Of a stretch of 5,123 nt of DNA, positions 1-5,123 are shown piece by piece (the first letter of the stretch is position 1; each line of letters begins with the position of its first letter). The translations under genes and the position numbers were made by a program. Source of the stretch: Acidocella sp. (GTDB lineage Bacteria; Pseudomonadota; Alphaproteobacteria; Acetobacterales; Acetobacteraceae). Location: the NCBI GenBank assembly GCA_029077775.1, contig JAQNCU010000241.1:1-5123 (forward strand), given 5' to 3'. The notes below the pieces were generated by a model, which ran no database searches, was not told where the DNA came from, and was given only the letters and a program-made list of their open reading frames with translations.

Positions 1-456
1 GGCAGTCTGGGCGCGCTCATTGGCGGCGTGGCGGTCAGCTTGTTGCTGGACCGTCTGGGCCGAAAGCCTGTGGTAAGCGTCTGTTATGCCGCCACCGCGG
101 CGGCCTGCCTCGGCTTCGCCGCCATCGCGGCTAACGGCGCCGCCGCTGTCATCGTCGGGTTTGTCATCGTCAACATGCTCGCCACCGCAAGCTGGGTCGG
201 CGCGTACCCAACATTCTCCGAGCTATTCCCCACCAGCCTGCGCGCCACGGGCGTCGGCGTTTCCGTCGCCGTGGGACGGATCGGGGCGCTGATCTCACCT
301 TTCCTCATCGCCGCCGCAGGCCGGGAGAGCTTAGCCGCCGCCTTGTTCGTCCTTGCCGCGTTCTGGATCATGGGGTTTCTCGCCATGCTGGTCTGGTGCG
401 TGGTGGGGATCGAGGCGCGGGGCCTGCCGCTTGAGACTTTGTCGACCGCAATCTGA
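1..456 (+). CDS. MFS transporter, C-terminal half (partial at left edge)
   Basis: This is the last 151 codons of an inner-membrane secondary transporter of the major facilitator superfamily; the frame is open at base 1, so the start lies outside the window. Numbering from the window edge, a DRLGRK motif sits at residues 17-22, the charged cytoplasmic loop motif repeated in the second half of MFS proteins. Around it are long hydrophobic stretches (about 1-15, 23-44, 47-66, 86-106 and 111-135), fitting the end of the protein from about TM7 or TM8 to TM12. ELFPTSLRATG (74-84) and the terminal GIEARGLPLE (136-145) resemble the E-x-F-P-T-x-x-R-x-x-G and ETxGxxLE signatures of the sugar-porter, aromatic-acid and metabolite:H+ symporter branches. 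The substrate cannot be inferred. Its stop codon overlaps the next gene's start by one base (TGATG), so the two are probably co-translated and may share a pathway. Confidence 0.88.
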   Translation, partial: GSLGALIGGVAVSLLLDRLGRKPVVSVCYAATAAACLGFAAIAANGAAAVIVGFVIVNMLATASWVGAYPTFSELFPTSLRATGVGVSVAVGRIGALISPFLIAAAGRESLAAALFVLAAFWIMGFLAMLVWCVVGIEARGLPLETLSTAI

Positions 457-2126
457 TGTTTGTCCGCACCGGAGAGATTTTGATCTTCGGCGGCTGTTAC
501 AGCAACATCCAGGCCACACAGGCACTGTTGCGCGCCGCCGCCCAGCGCCGGATCAGGCCTGAGACGATGTTCAGCACCGGCGATATTATCGCCTATGGGG
601 CCGATGCCGCCACCACGTTACGCCTGATCCGCGATACCGGAGTCGCCGGGATCGCGGGAAATTGCGAGCGCGCGCTGGCAGCAAAGGATGCCGATTGCGG
701 GTGCGGCTTCGCCGCCGGTTCGGCCTGCCACACCCTTGCCGCTGCCTGGTTCGCCCATGCCGATGCCCAGATGGACCAGGCCGACCGCGACTACATGGCC
801 AGCCTGCCCGACCATATCCTGCTCGACCTCGACGGCATGCGGATCATGCTGGTGCACGGCAATGTCGAGCGTATCAACGCCTTCGTGTTTCCCTCCGTCG
901 CCACGCTGGAACTTTCCCGACAATTGGACATCGCAGGCACCGATGCCGTCATCGCGGGCCATTCCGGGTTGCCCTTCACCCGCCACATCGGCGCGCGAAT
1001 CTGGCATAATGCCGGCAGCATCGGCATGCCCGCGAATGACGGCACCCCGCGCGGCTGGTATAGTCTGGTCTCGGTACAAAACGGCGCGTTGCGGGTTGAG
1101 AGCCACGCTTTGGATTACGACCATAAGGCAGCTTCCTCCGCCATGCGCCAGGCCGGGCTGCCCGCCGGTTATGCGGTGGCTTTAGGCAGCGGCGTATGGC
1201 CGAGCCTGGAGATTTTGCCTGCGGCGGAACGCCTGCGCACAGGTATCGCGCTGGAGCATGATATCGTCGCTGCGCCGGCTCCAGCGGTGGCGCTTTCGGT
1301 ACTCGAAATGTTGTGGATCAACACCGGCACATTATGCAACATCGCCTGCGAGGGCTGCTTCATGGAAAGCTCCCCCACCAACGACTCCCTGGCTTACTTC
1401 ACCGCCCCCGCTTTGGCGGATTACCTCGCACGAGCCCCCGCCACATTGCGCGCCCTCGGGTTTACCGGCGGCGAGCCATTCATGAACCCTGACATCATGG
1501 CCATGATCGAGGCGGTGCTCATCACTGGCCGGGAGGTTCTGGTGCTGAGCAACGCCATGCGCCCCATGCAGCGCCATGCAGAGGCCCTTTCCCGCCTGGC
1601 CGCGCGATATCGGGGGCGGATCGGCATAAGGGTATCGCTGGACCATTACCGCGCGGCCCAGCACGACGCGTTGCGCGGCCCGGGCAGCTTCAAGGCCAGC
1701 CTGAAAGGCTTGCACAGCCTGTCGGCCATGTCACTGCGTCTCACCATCGCGGCGCGCACCCCCTGGGGGGAGAGCGAGGCCATGATGCGCGCGGGCTTCG
1801 CGGCTTTATTCGCCTCCCAGGCTATCGGTATCGACGCGCAGGCCCCCGATACGCTGCTGCTGTTTCCTGAAATGGACGAGGCAGCGCCGACCCCGCCGGT
1901 CACGGCGGCATCCCTGGCGGCACTGCCGCCCGACCGCGCGCCCATGTGCGTAAGCGCCAGGATGCTGGTCATGCGCCGGGGCATGCCAACGCCTGACATC
2001 ACCCCCTGCACCCTGTTGCCCGGACGGCAATTGCCCGCCATGGACACCGAGGTCACACTCGACCATGCCCATTGCGCGCGCTTCTGCGTCTATGGTGGGG
2101 CGAGCTGCGCTGGTGCGCCGGGGTGA
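456..2126 (+). CDS. Metallophosphoesterase-like / radical SAM fusion protein
   Basis: A 556-residue two-domain protein of unknown substrate. Residues 1 to about 225 follow the calcineurin-like phosphoesterase order: GGCYSN (12-17) at the usual DxH(G/S)N, GD (42-43), GNCE (68-71) at GNH(D/E), VHGN (133-136), GHSG (168-171) at GHxH, then NAGSIG (185-190). GD, GN and two histidines remain, but the DxH pair is G/Y, the GNH histidine is cysteine and the last histidine is glycine. Extra cysteines lie at 81, 83 and 91. Residues from about 284 form a radical SAM domain: the cluster motif CX3CX2C at C294, C298 and C301, then GGEP (338-341), LSNAM (364-368) and VSLDH (393-397). The tail has C498, C518, C540, C544 and C551, like a SPASM-type auxiliary-cluster region. 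Such enzymes cleave S-adenosylmethionine reductively to start radical chemistry. The ATG at 456 fits because the first beta strand begins a few residues later. It overlaps the transporter stop; no strong Shine-Dalgarno is visible. Domain calls are firm, function unknown. Confidence 0.9.
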   Translation: MFVRTGEILIFGGCYSNIQATQALLRAAAQRRIRPETMFSTGDIIAYGADAATTLRLIRDTGVAGIAGNCERALAAKDADCGCGFAAGSACHTLAAAWFAHADAQMDQADRDYMASLPDHILLDLDGMRIMLVHGNVERINAFVFPSVATLELSRQLDIAGTDAVIAGHSGLPFTRHIGARIWHNAGSIGMPANDGTPRGWYSLVSVQNGALRVESHALDYDHKAASSAMRQAGLPAGYAVALGSGVWPSLEILPAAERLRTGIALEHDIVAAPAPAVALSVLEMLWINTGTLCNIACEGCFMESSPTNDSLAYFTAPALADYLARAPATLRALGFTGGEPFMNPDIMAMIEAVLITGREVLVLSNAMRPMQRHAEALSRLAARYRGRIGIRVSLDHYRAAQHDALRGPGSFKASLKGLHSLSAMSLRLTIAARTPWGESEAMMRAGFAALFASQAIGIDAQAPDTLLLFPEMDEAAPTPPVTAASLAALPPDRAPMCVSARMLVMRRGMPTPDITPCTLLPGRQLPAMDTEVTLDHAHCARFCVYGGASCAGAPG

Positions 2127-2163
2127 AGCGGCCAGGGGCGGTTGAGATGGAAGAGATCGCGGC

Positions 2164-2178
2164 GTTTCTTTAAGAAAC
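2164..2178. promoter_or_regulatory. Perfect 15-base palindrome upstream of yebC
   Basis: GTTTCTTTAAGAAAC is an inverted repeat with 7-base arms around a single central T, in the 98-base gap between the fusion gene and yebC. As RNA it would give at most a six-pair, AT-rich stem with a three-base loop and no following U-run, so an intrinsic terminator is unlikely. Its symmetry and its place just upstream of a possible -10 element suit a binding site for a dimeric regulator. A chance palindrome is also possible. Confidence 0.35.
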
Positions 2179-2183
2179 CTCCG

Positions 2184-2189
2184 TATATC
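2184..2189 (+). promoter_or_regulatory. Possible -10 element for the yebC-ruvCAB operon
   Basis: TATATC is the most TATAAT-like hexamer in the gap and ends 35 bases before the yebC start, which would give a short leader. No good -35 box is found 16-18 bases upstream (the bases at 2161-2166 are GGCGTT), and there is no extended -10 TGn. The palindrome at 2164-2178 would fall between the two promoter elements. Inferred only from position and base composition; transcription could also read through from the upstream genes. Confidence 0.2.
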
Positions 2190-2224
2190 TTCCGGCGCGG
2201 GCCGGGGGCTGCTAAACGAATACC

Positions 2225-2974
2225 ATGGCTGGGCATTCCCAATTCAAGAACATCATGCACCGCAAGGGCGCGCAAGACGCCAAACGCGCCCGGATTTTCG
2301 CGAAAATCATCCGGGAGATCACGGTCTCAGCACGGGAGGGTCTGCCCGAGGTCGCCGCCAACCCGCGCCTGCGGGCCGCGGTGGCGGCGGGGCTGAAGCA
2401 GAACATGACGCGCGAGACCATCGACCGCGCGATCAAAAAAGCCGCGGGCGCGGGGACAAGCGAGCATTACGAGGCCGTGCGCTATGAGGGCCACGGCCCG
2501 GCCGGTGTCGCCGTGATCATCGAGGCGCTGACCGACAACCGCAACCGCACCGCCTCGGTCATCCGCGCGGCCTTTAACAAGCATGGCGGGGCTTTGGGCG
2601 AGAGCAATTCCGTCTCCTTCATGTTCAATAGGGTCGGCGTGGTGCGCTATGCCGCCATGGTCGCCGATGCCGACACCATGCTGGAAGCCGCGATCGAGGC
2701 CGGGGCCGATGACGTCGCCAGCGACGATGACGGCCACGAGGTGCTGGTGGGGATCGAGGGCTTTTTCGCGGTGCGGGACACATTGGAACAGCGTTTCGGC
2801 CAGCCCGCCACGGCGCGGGTTGAATGGCGGCCCAACATGACCGTCACGCTCGATGAGGACAAAGCCGCGTCGGTCATGAAATTGCTCGATGTTCTCGAGG
2901 ATGACGACGATGTCCAGAACGTGTTCGCGAATTTCGAGATTCCGGATGATGTCCTGCAAAAGCTCAGCGATTGA
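2225..2974 (+). CDS. yebC: YebC/TACO1-family translation factor or regulator
   Basis: A 249-residue full-length YebC-family cytoplasmic protein. The family was long annotated as a transcriptional regulator; more recent work on bacterial YebC and mitochondrial TACO1 links it to relieving ribosome stalling on proline-rich stretches. The start is fixed by the canonical N-terminus MAGHSQFKNIMHRKG, followed by QDAKRARIFAKIIREITV, NPRLR and ETIDRAIKKA, all family signatures of the first domain. The middle carries YEGHGPAGVAVIIEALTDN and NRTASVIRAAFNKHGG, and the end has the acidic LEDDDDVQNVFANFEIPDD typical of the family, so that run of aspartates is normal here. No clear Shine-Dalgarno precedes the ATG; the G-run at 2204-2208 is too far away. 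The stop overlaps the ruvC start by four bases, making yebC the first gene of a coupled ruv operon, a common arrangement in proteobacteria. Confidence 0.97.
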   Translation: MAGHSQFKNIMHRKGAQDAKRARIFAKIIREITVSAREGLPEVAANPRLRAAVAAGLKQNMTRETIDRAIKKAAGAGTSEHYEAVRYEGHGPAGVAVIIEALTDNRNRTASVIRAAFNKHGGALGESNSVSFMFNRVGVVRYAAMVADADTMLEAAIEAGADDVASDDDGHEVLVGIEGFFAVRDTLEQRFGQPATARVEWRPNMTVTLDEDKAASVMKLLDVLEDDDDVQNVFANFEIPDDVLQKLSD

Positions 2975-3468
2975 TCCGCCTGCTTGGTATCGATCCGGGG
3001 TTGCGGTTCACCGGCTGGGGTGTGATCGAGTCCGATGGTCATCGGCTTCGCCATATCGCCGATGGTGTGATCTCAACCGCCGACATCGCCGATGTGCCCC
3101 TGCGGCTTAAGGCGCTGGACGACGAACTCGCGGCGATTTTGCGTGATTTCGCCCCGGCTGAAGCGGCGGTGGAGGAAACCTATGTCAACCGCAACGCCAC
3201 CGCGACGCTCAAACTCGGGTATGCGCGGGGCGTTGCCCTGCTGGCCCCCGCACGCGCCGGAATCCCGGTGTTCGAGTACGGTGCCAAAACTGTAAAACTC
3301 TCGGTTGTCGGCACTGGCAATGCCGATAAAACCCAGGTCGGGCTCATGGTGCGGCGGCTGCTGCCAGGGGCGGTGCAAAAACGCGCCGACGCCGCCGATG
3401 CCCTGGCGGTGGCGATTTGCCACGCGCATCACCGCGCCCACCACGCATTATGGCGGCAACCGGCATGA
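2971..3468 (+). CDS. ruvC: Holliday junction resolvase RuvC (crossover junction endodeoxyribonuclease)
   Basis: A 165-residue protein of normal length for RuvC, the dimeric, Mg2+-dependent nuclease that cuts opposite strands of Holliday junctions to finish homologous recombination and fork repair. The four acidic catalytic residues of the RNase H-like fold are present: D8 in GIDPG, E68 in AVEETYVN, and D140 and D143 in RADAADALAVAICH. Conserved NATATLKLGYARG (75-87) and ADKTQV (118-123) are also recognisable. The start is TTG: an in-frame TGA lies at 2947-2949 and no ATG or GTG occurs before the D8 codon, so TTG at 2971 is the only standard start giving the usual M-I-R-x-L-G-I-D-P-G beginning. 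It overlaps the yebC stop as TTGA, suggesting re-initiation by ribosomes finishing yebC. The C-terminal tail is rich in histidine and alanine. The stop overlaps ruvA as ATGA. Confidence 0.97.
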   Translation: MIRLLGIDPGLRFTGWGVIESDGHRLRHIADGVISTADIADVPLRLKALDDELAAILRDFAPAEAAVEETYVNRNATATLKLGYARGVALLAPARAGIPVFEYGAKTVKLSVVGTGNADKTQVGLMVRRLLPGAVQKRADAADALAVAICHAHHRAHHALWRQPA

Positions 3469-4064
3469 TCGCGCGGCTACGCGGCATCATCGAAGCCATC
3501 GACGGTGCCAGTTGCGTCGTCGATGTCGGCGGCGTTGGGTATCTGGTATTCGCCTCCACCCGCACGCTCGCGTCCCTGCCAATGGCGGCGGCGGCGAGCC
3601 TGCTGATTGAAACCCAGGTGCGCGAGGACGCCATCGCGCTTTACGGGTTCGCCTCAGGGGCTGAGCGGGACTGGTTCCGCCTGTTGGTCACCGTGCAGGG
3701 TGTGGGCGCGCGGGTGGCTTTGGCCTTGCTCTCGGCACTCTCGCCCGATCAGCTCATCGCCGCCATCGCCACGGCGGATAAAACCGCACTCACCCGCACG
3801 CCGGGCGTGGGACCAAAGCTCGCCATCCGTATTCTCACTGAATTGCGCGACAAAGCCGGTGCCATGCCGGGTGGCGGCAGCATGCCACAATCCTTGGCCC
3901 CGGCGGGTAACGGCATTTTGGCCGATGCGCTCTCCGCCTTGCTCAACCTCGGCTACCGGAAGGCCGAGGCCGAGGCCGCACTGGCGGGTGCCGTGCAAAC
4001 CCACGGGGATGATGCCGCCCTCGATATCCTGATCCGCGCCGGGCTGAAAGCCTTGGCCAAATGA
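3465..4064 (+). CDS. ruvA: Holliday junction branch migration protein RuvA
   Basis: A 199-residue RuvA, the tetrameric protein that binds the four-way junction and loads two RuvB rings. Domain I (about 1-63) is the OB fold, from MIARLRGIIEAIDG to VREDAIALYGF; E54 and D55 match the acidic pin that separates strands at the crossover. Domain II holds two helix-hairpin-helix DNA-binding motifs, VQGVGARVA (77-85) and TPGVGPKLAIRI (112-123), followed by LTELRDK. A Gly/Pro/Ser-rich flexible linker (about 132-150) leads to domain III (about 151-199), a three-helix RuvB-binding unit with ALLNLGYRKAEAEAAL. The start at 3465 gives the standard MI-x-x-L-x-G beginning and overlaps the ruvC stop as ATGA. 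An in-frame ATG at 3450 would add only five residues (MAATG) and cannot be excluded. The stop overlaps ruvB as ATGA. Confidence 0.97.
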   Translation: MIARLRGIIEAIDGASCVVDVGGVGYLVFASTRTLASLPMAAAASLLIETQVREDAIALYGFASGAERDWFRLLVTVQGVGARVALALLSALSPDQLIAAIATADKTALTRTPGVGPKLAIRILTELRDKAGAMPGGGSMPQSLAPAGNGILADALSALLNLGYRKAEAEAALAGAVQTHGDDAALDILIRAGLKALAK

Positions 4065-5095
4065 GCGAGGATCGCTTCGTCTCTGGCGCGCGGGCTGAGG
4101 AAGATGCGGGGGAGACTTCGCTGCGCCCGCATAGCCTGGCGGACTTCACGGGCCAGCGCGCCAGCCGGGAAAATCTCCAGGTGTTCATCCAAGCCGCGCG
4201 CAGCCGTAACGAGGCCCTGGACCATGTGCTGCTGCACGGCCCGCCGGGGCTCGGCAAAACCACATTGGCGCAAATCCTCGCGCGCGAAATGGGTGTGGGC
4301 TTCCGTGCAACCTCGGGCCCGGTGATCCAGAAATCCGGGGACCTCGCGGCCATTCTCACCAATCTCCAGCCACGCGACGTGTTGTTCATCGACGAAATCC
4401 ATCGGCTGCAACCGGCAATCGAGGAAATTCTCTACCCCGCTATGGAGGATTTCCAGCTCGACCTGATCATCGGGGAGGGCCCGGGTGCGCGGACCGTGCG
4501 CATCGACCTCCAGCCCTTCACCCTGGTCGGCGCCACCACGCGGGCGGGCCTACTGGCCACCCCCTTGCGGGACCGTTTCGGCATCCCGCTCCGCCTGGTG
4601 TTCTACACCACCGAGGAACTGACCCGCATCGTCCTTCGCCTCGCGGAAAAACTAACGATGACCCTGACCCCGGATGGCGCGGCCGAGATCGCCCGGCGGT
4701 CACGCGGCACACCGCGCATCGCCGGGCGGCTCACCCGCCGGATCAGGGATTTCGCGATGGTCGCGGGCGCCGATGTCATCAACGCCAAAATCGCCGATGC
4801 CGCCCTGGGCCGGTTGGATGTCGATCATCTCGGGTTGGATGCCATGGATATGCGTTATCTCCGACGTCTGGCCGAGCACCACCAGGGCGGGCCTGTGGGG
4901 GTGGAAACCCTGGCCGCCGCCCTGGCCGAAGCGCGCGACACGCTGGAGGATGTGGTCGAACCCTATCTCATCCAGGAGGGTTTTTTGCTGCGCACCAGCC
5001 GGGGGCGGATGCTGGGCGAGGCCGGGTGGCGGCATCTCGGCCTCAAGCCGCCACAAAATCGCCCGGATCAGGGGGAGTTACTGAGTGATGAGTGA
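4061..5095 (+). CDS. ruvB: Holliday junction branch migration ATPase RuvB
   Basis: A 344-residue AAA+ ATPase of normal length that forms hexameric rings on both sides of RuvA and pumps DNA to move the Holliday junction. After a variable acidic N-terminus, LRPHSLADFTGQ (21-32) begins the conserved core. Walker A is GPPGLGKTT (60-68), Walker B is LFIDEIHRL (108-116), sensor 1 is GATTRAG (157-163), the arginine finger lies in PLRDRFG (168-174, R170), and sensor 2 is GTPRIAGRL (216-224). The winged-helix domain ends with RTSRGRMLGEAGWRHLGL (311-328), which contains the conserved R-G-R DNA-binding segment. A hydrophilic tail of about 16 residues follows. The ATG overlaps the ruvA stop (ATGA), which should help keep the RuvA and RuvB amounts matched. 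No missing catalytic residue was seen. Confidence 0.98.
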   Translation: MSEDRFVSGARAEEDAGETSLRPHSLADFTGQRASRENLQVFIQAARSRNEALDHVLLHGPPGLGKTTLAQILAREMGVGFRATSGPVIQKSGDLAAILTNLQPRDVLFIDEIHRLQPAIEEILYPAMEDFQLDLIIGEGPGARTVRIDLQPFTLVGATTRAGLLATPLRDRFGIPLRLVFYTTEELTRIVLRLAEKLTMTLTPDGAAEIARRSRGTPRIAGRLTRRIRDFAMVAGADVINAKIADAALGRLDVDHLGLDAMDMRYLRRLAEHHQGGPVGVETLAAALAEARDTLEDVVEPYLIQEGFLLRTSRGRMLGEAGWRHLGLKPPQNRPDQGELLSDE

Positions 5096-5109
5096 TGTCG
5101 GACCGGGCT

Positions 5110-5117
5110 GAGCAGGA
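5110..5117 (+). promoter_or_regulatory. Possible ribosome binding site for a gene beyond the right edge
   Basis: GAGCAGGA, a partial match to the Shine-Dalgarno consensus, lies six bases before the window end. Frames beginning at the ATGs at 5088 and 5095 stop at 5109-5111 and 5119-5121, so neither is a plausible gene. The next gene probably starts just outside the window. In many alphaproteobacteria a YbgC-type thioesterase and tol genes follow ruvB, but nothing here shows that directly. Confidence 0.25.
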
Positions 5118-5123
5118 TTGACC

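Noticed and set aside
618..1124. Minus-strand open frame (168 codons) opposite the phosphoesterase-like domain
   Set aside because: Antisense to a well-supported coding region, with no recognisable motif or translation signal; a GC-bias shadow.
2192..2205. Short GC hairpin CCGGC-GCGG-GCCGG considered as a terminator or riboregulator before yebC
   Set aside because: Only five base pairs, no U-tract after it, and such stems are frequent by chance in this base composition.
2327..2959. Long minus-strand open frame (210 codons) opposite yebC
   Set aside because: It lies entirely antisense to a gene with unmistakable family motifs, is low in recognisable protein features, and is expected from high-GC codon bias.
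2876..2960. Aspartate-rich stretch near the YebC C-terminus as a possible unusual insertion
   Set aside because: LEDDDDVQNVFANFEI is the normal C-terminal signature of the YebC family.
3417..3464. Longer ruvA start extending into ruvC
   Set aside because: The extra residues (proline/arginine-rich) are unlike RuvA, whose family starts at MIxxLxG; the ATGA overlap at 3465 fits the rest of the operon.
5088..5121. Two ATG frames overlapping the end of ruvB as the start of the next gene
   Set aside because: They stop after seven and eight codons respectively, so neither is a credible gene start.
1..5123. CRISPR arrays, tRNA or rRNA genes, insertion sequences, direct-repeat attachment sites
   Set aside because: No regularly spaced repeats, tRNA-like cloverleaf, transposase motif or paired terminal repeats were seen; the window is almost fully coding.

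Overview
The window is GC-rich, densely packed chromosomal DNA with every supported gene on the + strand. The conserved block yebC-ruvC-ruvA-ruvB points to an alphaproteobacterium. The YebC N-terminus (MAGHSQFKNIMHRKG) and the RuvB variant GTPRIAGRL are forms I associate with that class. Acetobacteraceae or a relative is plausible, but that is an inference from memory and was not tested by any search.

Left part (1-2126): the C-terminal half of a major facilitator superfamily (MFS) transporter enters from the left edge. It is followed, with a one-base TGATG stop/start overlap, by a 556-residue fusion protein. That protein has an N-terminal domain with a calcineurin-like phosphoesterase layout, in which most metal-binding positions are replaced and extra cysteines appear. 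Its C-terminal half is a radical SAM enzyme with a CX3CX2C motif and a cysteine cluster at the end. This transporter/fusion pair is the accessory part of the window and its least understood part. Its substrate and product cannot be read from the sequence.

Gap (2127-2224): 98 bases separate the pair from yebC. They hold a perfect 15-base palindrome (GTTTCTTTAAGAAAC) followed by an AT-rich TATATC that could be a -10 element. There is no convincing intrinsic terminator and no alphaproteobacterial LexA box.

Right part (2225-5095): yebC, ruvC, ruvA and ruvB form a tight operon in which each junction is a four-base stop/start overlap (TTGA, ATGA, ATGA). RuvA and RuvB form the Holliday-junction branch-migration motor and RuvC is the resolvase that cuts the junction. 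YebC is a translation factor or regulator that commonly sits beside ruv genes. All visible catalytic motifs are intact. ruvC can only start at TTG, because an in-frame stop lies just upstream and no other standard start precedes its first catalytic aspartate.

The last 28 bases after ruvB contain no gene that can be called. Both short frames that overlap its end stop within a few codons. A possible ribosome binding site suggests the next gene begins just past the window.
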